64,000 nucleotides of DNA from UBA6623 sp965226435. Its GTDB lineage: Bacteria > Acidobacteriota > Terriglobia > Bryobacterales > UBA6623. The DNA lies in the NCBI GenBank assembly GCA_965226435.1, contig CBDDCY010000013.1, positions 1 through 64,000 on the forward strand, in the 5' to 3' direction. The translations under genes and the position numbers were made by a program. Positions 8,982-16,628 of the stretch are shown one piece after another. How positions within the stretch are numbered: the first letter of the stretch is position 1; each line of letters starts with the position of its first letter. Below the pieces are notes generated by a model. That model saw only the letters and a program-made list of their open reading frames with translations. It ran no database searches and was not told the DNA's origin.

Positions 8982-8987
8982 TATACT
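8982..8987 (+). promoter_or_regulatory. TATACT -10-like box next to a start codon
   Basis: TATACT lies 5 bp before the GTG at 8993 and 8 bp before the ATG at 8996 of the PilZ-like gene. If it is a -10 element, transcription would begin at or beside the start codon and give a leaderless mRNA. No convincing -35 box was found. Confidence 0.25.
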
Positions 8988-8992
8988 CTTGG

Positions 8993-9367
8993 GTGATGAC
9001 GTCTCCCTCGCCGCGGAGAGACCCAACCGCGGACACACGTTACCTGTGTTCGCATCTGGTGCAATTGCATTCGCTGGGGGATCGCTCGCTTTCTGAAACC
9101 GGCCTACTGGAGGAAATCGCGGCCACTCAGGCGTGGGTCGCTGTAGAAGCGGCATTTCCGGTAGGCGGGCGCGTGGATCTCAGCGCCCAAGACTTCCAGG
9201 TGTCCGCGGAAGTTGTTGACTGCCGGGCACGCGAGAACGATTATCTGTTGGGACTTCAGTTCCTGTTGGATACCGTGTGGAGCCCCGAGGTTTGGCGGCC
9301 GGATCACCTTTACTTACCGCCGCCGGAGCAGTCAAGAGCGAGGGGCAAGCGCGCGCGGATCGATTGA
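8993..9367 (+). CDS. PilZ-like small protein
   Basis: 124 residues without a signal peptide. The middle and end (VGGRVDLSAQDFQVSAEV, DYLLGLQFL, WSPEVWRPDHL) resemble the PilZ-type beta-barrel proteins common in Acidobacteriota. They also match the protein encoded at 59812-60153, which has the same DYGYSVGLEF and WNSEHWQPQHLL endings. The canonical RxxxR c-di-GMP motif is not visible, so binding of the nucleotide is uncertain. Adjacent GTG (8993) and ATG (8996) codons could both start it. No Shine-Dalgarno sequence is seen. Confidence 0.55.
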   Translation: MMTSPSPRRDPTADTRYLCSHLVQLHSLGDRSLSETGLLEEIAATQAWVAVEAAFPVGGRVDLSAQDFQVSAEVVDCRARENDYLLGLQFLLDTVWSPEVWRPDHLYLPPPEQSRARGKRARID

Positions 9368-9386
9368 AGCGTTAGCCGCGCCTTGC

Positions 9387-10181
9387 CTACAGAGACAGCT
9401 CGCCGTTGAAGAGCATTTTCTTGAGCTTGAACTTGCGCTTGATTTCCATGCGCTCGGTCTTCATCCAAAACTCAACGTCCTTGTCGTCCAAGGTGATCGG
9501 GTCTGTCTTGGGGAAGACGAAGTAGAGATCGGTCTTCTCCATCTGTGTCGTGACTTGTAGATCGGCCGGCGCGATGGGTTCCTTGCCTTTTCGGCGCAGG
9601 CTGGTGTTTTGCTTAATGCTGTCAGGGGCTCGTTGGATGAAACCGCCCATGCGTCCGGGCAGGCCCGCTACCGAAACGACGTAATTGGGTTCCTCGCGGT
9701 TGAGATAGTTCAACCCATCCGTCGCCGTCGCCGCCTCGATGCCGTAGCGGAGTTTGACGGAAGCTTGCTTGACGGGCAGCGCGGAGAACCAGCGAACCAC
9801 CGCTGTCATCTGGGGCATGCCCATGCCGCCGCCCGGGGCGCCGCCACCTCCTCTGCCGCCGCGACCGCCGCCGCGACCGCCGCCACCACTACCGTAGGCG
9901 CCACCACCGCCACCGCCGGCAGCTCCGCCGAAGCCGCCGCCTCCACCACCGCCGCCCGGTCGGCCGCCGCTGATATCGCCGAAGCCCCCGCCCGCGCCGG
10001 GGCTGAACGACCCGGTCATGCGGATCGTGGTGCTCTGGGACCAAGGCGACTTATTGAGAACTTTGTCGACTTCCTTAGTGCTCCATCCGGTGTAGGGTTT
10101 CGCCTCCCAGAAGTCGGCCCCCCAAAGCGCGGCAACGCTCAACGACGCCACCACCGCTCCGCGAAAAATCGATTTCTTCAT
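9387..10181 (-). CDS. Secreted glycine-rich protein with GW...SPW motif
   Basis: 264 residues with a signal peptide at about 1-21. A GWSTKEVDKVLNKSPW motif lies at residues 32-47, as in a family of secreted acidobacterial proteins of unknown function. Residues about 60-122 are almost pure Gly with Arg, Ala and Pro. The C-terminal half is predicted soluble and includes TDPITLDDKDVEFWMKTE. The ATG at 10181 has an AGGTGA sequence just upstream. Function unknown; the Gly-rich segment could be a flexible linker. Confidence 0.7.
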   Translation of the reverse strand: MKKSIFRGAVVASLSVAALWGADFWEAKPYTGWSTKEVDKVLNKSPWSQSTTIRMTGSFSPGAGGGFGDISGGRPGGGGGGGGFGGAAGGGGGGAYGSGGGGRGGGRGGRGGGGAPGGGMGMPQMTAVVRWFSALPVKQASVKLRYGIEAATATDGLNYLNREEPNYVVSVAGLPGRMGGFIQRAPDSIKQNTSLRRKGKEPIAPADLQVTTQMEKTDLYFVFPKTDPITLDDKDVEFWMKTERMEIKRKFKLKKMLFNGELSL

Positions 10182-10307
10182 GAGTTCACCTCAAAACGCC
10201 GACTCGGCGACATCCAATCGTCGCGGCACTCCTCTATCGCCAAGGCGCGCGAACGCACGCCGGGGTTACACCGCGATTCCCGTCCCCGCCCCGAGCCGAC
10301 GCCAGCC

Positions 10308-11096
10308 TTAGCGAATCCCTGAAAACGGCAGCGGCTGCATCTGAATATTGGTGATATTCGACACAACCTCTTCGTTCGCCCACTCCGGCTTGCCGCTCAT
10401 TTCCTTCCACTCGTCACTGGAGACGAATTTGCCCCAGGCCTTCTGGCGGGCCGAAAGGTCGTCGTACCAAACCATGTAAGTTAGATTGGGCAATTTCGAT
10501 CCGACAATCGCTTGACCGAAGAAGACCGGATTCACGCCGACCTTGCGAAACAGGGCGATTTCGCCCTTGTTGAACATATTGACCTTCTCTCGAACGTCGC
10601 GAAAAGTTTCGGCTTGATAGATGCGCAGGTCAAATAAGCGGGGCGATTTGCCGGCCTCCGGGGCCGCCGGAGTGGCGAGCTTGGGCATGCCGTCGAAGGC
10701 CCGTAACAGCGAGGATTCCATGCGGACGAAGGGCGGCTCGGCGCCGGAGCCGATCTTGTCGGCGGCGCGCATCCATTGCTTGTCGGCGGCCTTGCGGGCG
10801 CTTTTGGCTTCCATGTCCGCGAGCGAGTCGTGGACTAAAACCATGACCAACATGGGCGTCTCGGCCCCCATCGTGACGTTAAAGTAGCCGACCGGCCCGA
10901 AGTCGTTGCGCTTGGTCATCGGGAGGTGGTGTTTTTCCAGAAATTCACTGAGGCGCGCCGGCTGAAGCGCTCGGCTGTTGCGCTGTTGGAATTGTCGTAC
11001 CTCGATGTATTGGTTCGGGGATTGTTCGGCGGCCGCGGCGGCCCCGGCGGTTAGTCCGCCGGCGGCGGAAGCGGTAATAAAATGGCGTCGTTGCAT
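10308..11096 (-). CDS. NIPSNAP family protein with Tat-like signal
   Basis: 262 residues. The N-terminus MQRRHFITASAAGGLTAG is a Tat-like export signal. Two ferredoxin-like NIPSNAP repeats follow: YIEVRQFQQRNS...FLEKHHLP early, and LFDLRIYQAE...FFGQAIVGSKLPNLTYMVWY in the second half. The role of NIPSNAP proteins in bacteria is unknown. The frame stays open to 11702, but that extension is antisense to a DUF1330 gene and has no family resemblance, so I start at 11096. Its 5' end overlaps the divergent DUF1330 frame by 15 bp. Confidence 0.8.
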   Translation of the reverse strand: MQRRHFITASAAGGLTAGAAAAAEQSPNQYIEVRQFQQRNSRALQPARLSEFLEKHHLPMTKRNDFGPVGYFNVTMGAETPMLVMVLVHDSLADMEAKSARKAADKQWMRAADKIGSGAEPPFVRMESSLLRAFDGMPKLATPAAPEAGKSPRLFDLRIYQAETFRDVREKVNMFNKGEIALFRKVGVNPVFFGQAIVGSKLPNLTYMVWYDDLSARQKAWGKFVSSDEWKEMSGKPEWANEEVVSNITNIQMQPLPFSGIR

Positions 11097-11603
11097 GCAA
11101 ACTGTTATACCACGCCGGAAGCGGTTGGCTTGGTGTGGCGGGTCACGAACGTGCTCACGGTGCTTCCGGCGAGCGGACTCGGAAGTCAAGCCGGCGGGCT
11201 TACCGCCGCTTTCGCGCTGGGCTTTTGGGCGGCCCATCCGACGGACTTTGGCGCGCTGTCGGCGTCGGCCGCCGCGAACGCCAATCCGGCTTATGTGATT
11301 GTGAGCGCCAAGGTACCGCACCCGGACAAGTTGGGCCCATATCGTGAGGCGGCGGTTCCGCTCGCGGAGAAAGCGGGAATGGAAGTCCTCGCGGCCGGCG
11401 ACAGCGGCTCTTCGGTCCGTGTTTTGGAAGGCGATTAGCCCTTCGAGGGTCGCTTGATCGTGGAGAAGTTCTCGTCGATGGATGCGTTGCTCAGTTTTTG
11501 GAACTCGCCGGAGTATCAGGCGGCAAAAAGGCTTCGCGAAGGCCTTATCGAGGCGAACTTCATCATCGCCGTCGAGCCGGAGAACCGTGACCCAGGGGAG
11601 TAA
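11082..11603 (+). pseudogene. DUF1330 protein interrupted by an in-frame TAG
   Basis: The frame encodes a hydrophobic, signal-like N-terminus, then AYVIVSAKVPHPDKLGPYREAA up to VLEGD. TAG follows at 11436-11438. The same frame then continues with PFEGRLIVEKFSS, WNSPEYQAAKRLREG and ANFIIAVEP to TAA at 11601-11603. The two halves join into one intact DUF1330 domain (dimeric alpha+beta barrel). The family usually has a Trp at the stop position (GDWPFEGR), so a single TGG to TAG change explains the break. The true start is uncertain; GTG codons near 11151 are alternatives. It is either a recent pseudogene, a readthrough case or a sequence error. Confidence 0.75.
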
Positions 11604-11616
11604 AGGCGGTCGGTTT

Positions 11617-11755
11617 GCAGGTCTTGCTAGTGGCGCCACTGGCTGGGCCGGATCGTTCAGGGGAGAAACTTGGTCGAAAGGTGCGCCGGGACCGCGCCGC
11701 ACGGCGGCGCGGCTCGGGTGATGGAAGATCTGAGTGAGATTTGAAGTTTCGGGTC
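11617..11755 (+). repeat. Dispersed repeat family A, direct copy
   Basis: Contains CTAGTGGCGCCAC, GTTCAGGGGAGAAACTTGGT, a perfect 9-bp GC hairpin (11692-11712) and the right end TTTGAAGTTTCGGGTC. It fills the gap between the broken DUF1330 gene and the SDR gene and stops exactly at the SDR stop codon. Confidence 0.75.
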
Positions 11756-12506
11756 AGTAAGTCGCGCGGCCGCCGCTGACGTCGTAGACTTGGCCGGTGA
11801 CGAAGGAGCAGTCGGGGCTGGCTAGGAAGTGCACCACGGCGGCGACTTCCTCGACCGTGCCGGTGCGGCCTCGGGGGATGCGGGAGGTCATGTACTCGAC
11901 TTGCTCGGGGGTGATTTGGTCGAGGATCGGAGTGCGGATGACCGTCGGCGTGACGGCGTTGACGCAGATGTTTTCGGTGGCGACCTCTTTGGCCATGGAC
12001 TTCGACATGGCGATCACTCCGGCCTTCGATGCCGAATAGGCCGTCATGTTGGGGTTGCCTTCCTTGCCGGCCAGTGAAGCGATGTTGACGACCCGTCCGT
12101 AGTTGTGTTCCCGCATGTGGGGCATCACGGCGCGGCAGCATAGAAAGACGCCGCTCAGATTGACCCGGATGACGCTTTCCCAGTCTTCGTCGCTTTGCTC
12201 CCAAACCGGCGCGGCGCGGCCGGCGATACCGGCGTTGTTGACCAGGATGTCGATCTTGCCCACGCGGTCAGCGACGGTCTTGACGGCGGCTTCGACCGAG
12301 GCGTTATCGGAGACGTCGATCGCGACAGCGTAGGCCTTTGCGCCGTCGGCGGTGAGCTTGTCGGCGACAGCGCTCGCTTTGTCGAGCGCTAAATCGGCTA
12401 CGGCAACTTCGGCGCCGGCACCGGCGAGACGCGACGCAATGCCCTCGCCGATGCCTTGGGCCGCGCCGGTGACGAGGGCGGTTTGCCCGGAAAGATCGAA
12501 ATTCAT
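11754..12506 (-). CDS. Short-chain dehydrogenase/reductase (FabG-like)
   Basis: 250 residues, classical SDR length. NAD(P)-binding TGAAQGIG lies near residues 13-20, NNAG near 90, the catalytic Ser in NIASLAG, and YSASK near residue 156. Asp in VADLA after strand 2 favours NAD over NADP. The closest types are 3-oxoacyl-ACP reductases and sugar-acid dehydrogenases; the substrate cannot be fixed. It starts 14 bp after rplI on the same strand, so it may be the last gene of the ribosomal-protein operon. Confidence 0.88.
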   Translation of the reverse strand: MNFDLSGQTALVTGAAQGIGEGIASRLAGAGAEVAVADLALDKASAVADKLTADGAKAYAVAIDVSDNASVEAAVKTVADRVGKIDILVNNAGIAGRAAPVWEQSDEDWESVIRVNLSGVFLCCRAVMPHMREHNYGRVVNIASLAGKEGNPNMTAYSASKAGVIAMSKSMAKEVATENICVNAVTPTVIRTPILDQITPEQVEYMTSRIPRGRTGTVEEVAAVVHFLASPDCSFVTGQVYDVSGGRATY

Positions 12507-12520
12507 GATTCGGATGATGC

Positions 12521-13156
12521 CTAGGCTTCTTCGGCTTCCGCTTCAGCCGCGTCGTCGGCGTCGTCGGGGGAGTCTTCCGCGACGGCTTCGGGCTCGGTCG
12601 AGTTGGTTCGGTCGGAGGCGGTTTCCAGCGAGACGTCGGTGCTTTCCGCGGCTTCGGCTGAGACCTCCTCTTCAGCGGGTTCATCCACTTGATCGGCCTC
12701 GTGTTCACGCCCCTCGGCGAGGACGCGGACCTTGATCGGTAGATCGATATCGCGATGTAGGTGCACCTTGACGTCATGTTCGCCGACCATGCGAATGGGC
12801 CGGTCGACGAGGATCTTGTGGCGGTCCACCGTATAGCCGAGTTTTTCGATTTCGGCGGCAATGTCGCGCGAGGTCACCGAACCGAACAATTGATCGGCAT
12901 CGCCGGCGCGGGCGACAATCCGAATCGAGAGCCCGGAAAGAACCTCGGCCAGCTTCTCGGCGTCACCGCGCAAATGCGCGGCTTCGCGGTCGGCCGCCGC
13001 TTGCATTTGACCGATTTGGTTCTTGTTGGCCGCTGTCGCCGGAATGGCGAGCTGCTTGGGGTAAAGATAGTTGCGGGCGTACCCGGGCGCGACGCGTACG
13101 ACGTCGCCCTTTGAGCCCAGCTTCAAAATCTCATTAGTGAGAATGACTTCCACCAT
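12521..13156 (-). CDS. rplI: 50S ribosomal protein L9 with long acidic tail
   Basis: 211 residues against about 148 in most bacteria. The N-terminal domain MVEVILTNEILKLGSKGDVV and the PGYARNYLYPKQLAIPAT signature are intact, followed by the connecting helix and the C-terminal domain ending in KVHLHRDIDLPIKVRV. Residues from about 149 on form an extra tail very rich in Glu, Asp, Ala and Ser. It binds 23S rRNA near the L1 stalk. Part of rpsF-rpsR-rplI, with a 33-bp gap to rpsR. Confidence 0.95.
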   Translation of the reverse strand: MVEVILTNEILKLGSKGDVVRVAPGYARNYLYPKQLAIPATAANKNQIGQMQAAADREAAHLRGDAEKLAEVLSGLSIRIVARAGDADQLFGSVTSRDIAAEIEKLGYTVDRHKILVDRPIRMVGEHDVKVHLHRDIDLPIKVRVLAEGREHEADQVDEPAEEEVSAEAAESTDVSLETASDRTNSTEPEAVAEDSPDDADDAAEAEAEEA

Positions 13157-13189
13157 CGTTGTCGGTCCTCTATTTCGCGGGGAACCCGG

Positions 13190-13729
13190 TTAGGATTTCT
13201 CCGCCGGCTTTTCCACCCTGGGAGCGGTCACGGAGTCACGGTCACCGGCGAACGGCAACAAGGCGATGTTGCGTGCGCGCTTAATGGCGATCTTGAGCTT
13301 GCGTTGGTGCATGGCGCTGAGGCCTGTGTGGCGGCGGGGCAGAATCTTTCCGCGGTCGCCAATGAATTGTTTCAGCGTCTGGGCGTCCTTGTAATTGATG
13401 TCGTCGATCTTGTTGACGCTGAAAAAGTCGACTTTCTTGCGTCGGAAAAAGCGACGTCCACCGGGACGTCCTCCGCCGCCGCGGGGGCGGTCGCGGGGTC
13501 CGCGATCTCCGCGAGGAGGCGGGCGATCGCCGCCGCGAGAATCTCCTTGCGGGCGAGGCGCGCCGGCCGCGGGGGTACGGGCCTTCGCGGCTGAAGCCGC
13601 GGGGGCGCCTTCGGCTTTTGCTTCGCCGGCAGCCGGTTTTGCTTCCGCGGCGGGGGCGGTCGCGGTTTCAGTCTTCGGCGGTGTTTCCGCTGTCGGCGCC
13701 GTTTCGGGCGTGTCTTCTTTTTCAGCCAT
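13190..13729 (-). CDS. rpsR: 30S ribosomal protein S18 with long N-terminal extension
   Basis: The S18 core is the last 85 residues or so, including FFRRKKVDFFSVNKID, YKDAQTLKQFI, GKILPRRHTGLSAMHQRKL and IKRARNIALLPF. The total length is 179 residues against 75-85 usually. The first 95 or so residues are an Ala/Pro/Thr/Glu-rich stretch and then an Arg/Gly-rich stretch (RGDRGPRDRPRGGGG). The ATG at 13729 has GGAGGA directly upstream, which supports the long form; no strong internal start is visible. S18 pairs with S6 on the small subunit platform. Confidence 0.93.
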   Translation of the reverse strand: MAEKEDTPETAPTAETPPKTETATAPAAEAKPAAGEAKAEGAPAASAAKARTPAAGAPRPQGDSRGGDRPPPRGDRGPRDRPRGGGGRPGGRRFFRRKKVDFFSVNKIDDINYKDAQTLKQFIGDRGKILPRRHTGLSAMHQRKLKIAIKRARNIALLPFAGDRDSVTAPRVEKPAEKS

Positions 13730-13750
13730 GATTCCTCCGTGTTTTCCTTA

Positions 13751-14197
13751 TTAGCTTGCCGGCTGGGCGGGGGCCGCGGGAGCAGCCGGAGCCGTGGGAG
13801 CGGCGGGCCGCGAGCGATCCGAGCGTCCGGGCCGGTCATCGCGATCGCCCTTCTTGGCCGCGCGCTTTTCGCGTTTCGCGCGAAGTTTCTCGACCCGCTT
13901 CAAGTCCTCATCGATTCGGACGGTCAAGTACTTGATCACGGTATCGGTCACCTTGAGGCGACGCTCGAGTTCCTTCGAAAGTCCGGCATTGGACTCGACG
14001 GAGTATTGGACCAGGATGTAGTGTCCCTCCTTGTACCGTTTGACGCGATAGGCGAGCCTGCGCTTGCCCCATCGCTCGACTTTGTCGATCGTTGCCTGTC
14101 CGTCGGTAATGGTCGTTGTGACTTGGTCAATCGTGGCGTCAATTTCTTCATCCGGGGCTTCCGGACGGAGGATGAATATCGTTTCGTAGATTCTCAT
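13751..14197 (-). CDS. rpsF: 30S ribosomal protein S6
   Basis: 148 residues. The S6 core (about 1-100) begins MRIYETIFILRPEAPDEEI and includes WGKRRLAYRVKRYKEGHYILV. It is followed by a basic stretch (KLRAKREKRAAKK) and a Pro/Ala-rich tail of about 30 residues. The start codon overlaps the pth stop in ATGA, so the two are translationally coupled. rpsF, rpsR and rplI follow in the conserved order. Confidence 0.96.
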   Translation of the reverse strand: MRIYETIFILRPEAPDEEIDATIDQVTTTITDGQATIDKVERWGKRRLAYRVKRYKEGHYILVQYSVESNAGLSKELERRLKVTDTVIKYLTVRIDEDLKRVEKLRAKREKRAAKKGDRDDRPGRSDRSRPAAPTAPAAPAAPAQPAS

Positions 14198-14808
14198 TGC
14201 GTTTCTTGCTCTCCATCGGCGCGACGGTTGATCTCCGTCATGGCCTTAGCGGCGCCGTCGGATAAATAGAGTCGAACCGCTTTGGCGGCTCGATCAAGAA
14301 AATCATCCAACTGCTCTAAGCGTTCCTTTCCAAACGGACGCAGAACAAAATCCGCTCCGTTACTAACAGGGCGGCCGGGGTTGATTCCCAGCCGCAATCT
14401 GGGGAACTCGTCGGTTCCCAACTTTTCAATCACCGACGTCACACCGTTGTGGCCGCCGGCCGATCCGCTGAGCCGCAGCCGCGGAGTTTCCCACGGCAAC
14501 GCCAACTCGTCGAAAATCAACAACACGTCGGCGGGCTCGACTTCATAGCGAGCCAGCAACGCTTTCACCGGCCCGCCGCTGAGGTTCATAAACGACAGTG
14601 GCTTGGCCAAAACCACCGGCCGTCCGGCGATTTCTCCCCGGCCGACCAAACTGTTTTCCTCCGGACGCGTGACCCGAATCGCTTCGCTGGAAGCCAGGCG
14701 GTCAATCGTCAAGAAACCCAAGTTATGCGGCGTCAGCCGATATTCGGGACCGGGATTCCCGAGCCCAACGATCAATAACGGCCTACCGCGATCGGATCCC
14801 ATCGGCAT
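14194..14808 (-). CDS. pth: Peptidyl-tRNA hydrolase
   Basis: 204 residues. It releases peptides from peptidyl-tRNA drop-off products. It shows GLGNPGPEYRLTPHNLGF with the catalytic His, the KPLSFMNLSGGPV loop, the Asp in LIFDELALP, and SAGGHNGVTSVIEKLGT. The ATG at 14808 (MPMGSDRGRP) adds a few residues before LLIVGLGNPG; ATG at 14802 is a close alternative. It lies between rplY and rpsF, as in many bacteria. Confidence 0.96.
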   Translation of the reverse strand: MPMGSDRGRPLLIVGLGNPGPEYRLTPHNLGFLTIDRLASSEAIRVTRPEENSLVGRGEIAGRPVVLAKPLSFMNLSGGPVKALLARYEVEPADVLLIFDELALPWETPRLRLSGSAGGHNGVTSVIEKLGTDEFPRLRLGINPGRPVSNGADFVLRPFGKERLEQLDDFLDRAAKAVRLYLSDGAAKAMTEINRRADGEQETQ

Positions 14809-14877
14809 CGAGTCCCCGGTTCGGCGGCGTGAATCGTCCGAAATACGAACGCCGGCAAAGCGGCCGTTCGCCGGCCG

Positions 14878-15567
14878 TTACGACTCTCTCTTGCCCTCTT
14901 CCTTGGACTTCTCCGCCGCCTCGCCTTCGGCCGCGGGAGCCTCGGCGCCCTCGGCGCCCTCGACGCCTTCGACACCCTCTTCTTCTTCGGTCGTCTCTTC
15001 CTGCTCGACCTTCGGCGCGACGACGTGCACAATCACTCGCTCGGGACGGCTCAAATAGCTATAAGTCTCCGCCTCGGGCAAATCTCTCACGCGGATCGCG
15101 TCTCCAATGCTTAGTTCGGTGATATCGATTTCAATCGCCGTGGGAACATCGAGCGGCAGGCATTCGACTTCAATCTCGCGGCTGATCAGCTCCACGATCC
15201 CGGCCTGCTCCTTGACGCCGATAGCGACGCCCAGCGGCGCAACCGGCACGCGAGCATGGACCTTCTTCTTGAGGTCGATGCGTAGCAAGTCGACGTGCAG
15301 CAAAATTCCCCGAACCGGATCCGCCTGCCAGTCCACCGCCATGGCGGGTGATTGCTCGGCGCCGACCTTGAGATTTAAGATCTGGTTGTGTCCCGCCGGC
15401 GACTTGAGTAGTGTCGTCATCTTCTTGGTGTCAACGGAGACGGCGACGGAGTCCTGTCCCAAACCGTAGATCACGCCGGGGACCTCGCCCCGTGTGCGTA
15501 AACGCCGCGCGGCGTTCTTGCCCCGCTCTTCGCGGATGCTGACTTCAAAATCCAATTGGTTCTGCAA
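14878..15567 (-). CDS. rplY: 50S ribosomal protein L25 / general stress protein Ctc
   Basis: 229 residues, the long CTC-type L25. The N-terminal 5S-rRNA-binding domain has REERGKNAARRLRTRGEVPGV and IYGLGQDSVAVSV. The C-terminal TL5-like beta domain spans about residues 95-185. An acidic Glu/Gly/Ala tail (EETTEEEEGVEGVEG) follows. The position between prs and pth is the usual one. The 80-bp gap upstream contains a GC-rich inverted segment (15598-15616) that might form a weak hairpin. Confidence 0.94.
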   Translation of the reverse strand: MQNQLDFEVSIREERGKNAARRLRTRGEVPGVIYGLGQDSVAVSVDTKKMTTLLKSPAGHNQILNLKVGAEQSPAMAVDWQADPVRGILLHVDLLRIDLKKKVHARVPVAPLGVAIGVKEQAGIVELISREIEVECLPLDVPTAIEIDITELSIGDAIRVRDLPEAETYSYLSRPERVIVHVVAPKVEQEETTEEEEGVEGVEGAEGAEAPAAEGEAAEKSKEEGKRES

Positions 15568-15647
15568 AATCTTCTCCCGGAGTCTCGCCCCGAAGCGCCC
15601 CCCCTTGGGGGCCGCGCGCTCACCGCGCTGTCTTTGCCTCCTGGGCG

Positions 15648-16619
15648 TTAGAGAAACAGTCGGCTTACCGATGTCTCTTCGTAAATCGATTCGATCGCGC
15701 CGGCCAACATCGGAGCGACGCTGAGTTGGCGAATCTTATCGCACGCCGCCGCTCTCGGCGACAGAGGAATCGAATCGCTCACCACAAGCTCGGTAAGCTC
15801 CGACGCCTCAATGTGATCCAGAGCCTCGCCCGACAACACCGGATGCGTGCAGCAGGCATACACCCCAAGTGCGCCTTGCTCCCGCAAAGCGGCTACTGCT
15901 TTTACTAGTGTACCTGCCGTATCCACCAAGTCGTCAACAATCAAGCACGTTCTTCCCTTGACAGCACCGATGACGTGCATCACTTCGGCGACATTGGCTT
16001 GCGAGCGGCGCTTATCGATAATCGCCAGCGGGGCCGCTAACCTCTTGCCGTACGCCCGGGCTCGCTCGACCCCCCCGGCGTCCGGGGAGACCACCGTTAG
16101 ATTGGGCAAATCCAGGGTCTTCAAGTACACCACCATCACGGGGGCGGCGAAGAGATGATCGACCGGGACGTCGAAGAACCCTTGGATCTGGCCCGCGTGC
16201 AGATCGAGCGAAAGAACACGATCGGCTCCGGCGGTGACGATGAGGCTGGCGACGAGTTTCGCTGAAATCGGCACCCGCGGCTTGTCTTTGCGATCTTGCC
16301 GGGAATAGCCGTAATAGGGCATCACCGCCGTGATGCGCTTGGCCGAGGCCCTTTGCAGAGCATCGGTCATCAGCAGCAGTTCCATCAAATTGCGGTCGAC
16401 CGGCGTGCAAGTCGGCTGCACGGCAAAGACGTCCATGCCGCGGACATTCTCCTTGATCTGGAGATAAATTTCGCCGTCGGAGAAGGTCTTGACCGAACAG
16501 TCGCCCAGCGGAACGCCGAGTTCTTCGCAGATGCGTTCGCTCAACGCGGAGTTGGCCGAGCCGGTAAAGACGCGCAGACGATTGAACGATTTTTTTCGCA
16601 CGGGCTGGGGTGAAGCCAT
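15648..16619 (-). CDS. prs: Ribose-phosphate pyrophosphokinase
   Basis: 323 residues. It makes PRPP from ribose 5-phosphate and ATP. Visible are the N-terminal LRVFTGSANSALSERI, VRGMDVFAVQPTCTPVDRNLMELL, the catalytic region MPYYGYSRQDRKDKPRVPI, the DLHAGQIQGFFDVPVDHL signature and the PRPP loop LIVDDLVDTAGT. PRPP is also the substrate of Apt, encoded two genes upstream in the same run. It starts 9 bp after ispE. Confidence 0.97.
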   Translation of the reverse strand: MASPQPVRKKSFNRLRVFTGSANSALSERICEELGVPLGDCSVKTFSDGEIYLQIKENVRGMDVFAVQPTCTPVDRNLMELLLMTDALQRASAKRITAVMPYYGYSRQDRKDKPRVPISAKLVASLIVTAGADRVLSLDLHAGQIQGFFDVPVDHLFAAPVMVVYLKTLDLPNLTVVSPDAGGVERARAYGKRLAAPLAIIDKRRSQANVAEVMHVIGAVKGRTCLIVDDLVDTAGTLVKAVAALREQGALGVYACCTHPVLSGEALDHIEASELTELVVSDSIPLSPRAAACDKIRQLSVAPMLAGAIESIYEETSVSRLFL

Positions 16620-16628
16620 GATGCCGAT

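Noticed and set aside
11436..11438. TAG as pyrrolysine codon in the DUF1330 gene
   Set aside because: DUF1330 proteins have Trp here and no link to pyrrolysine; no pyl genes are seen. A point mutation is simpler.
11097..11702. Upstream extension of the NIPSNAP frame
   Set aside because: It is antisense to the DUF1330 gene, and the Tat-like signal starts at 11096.
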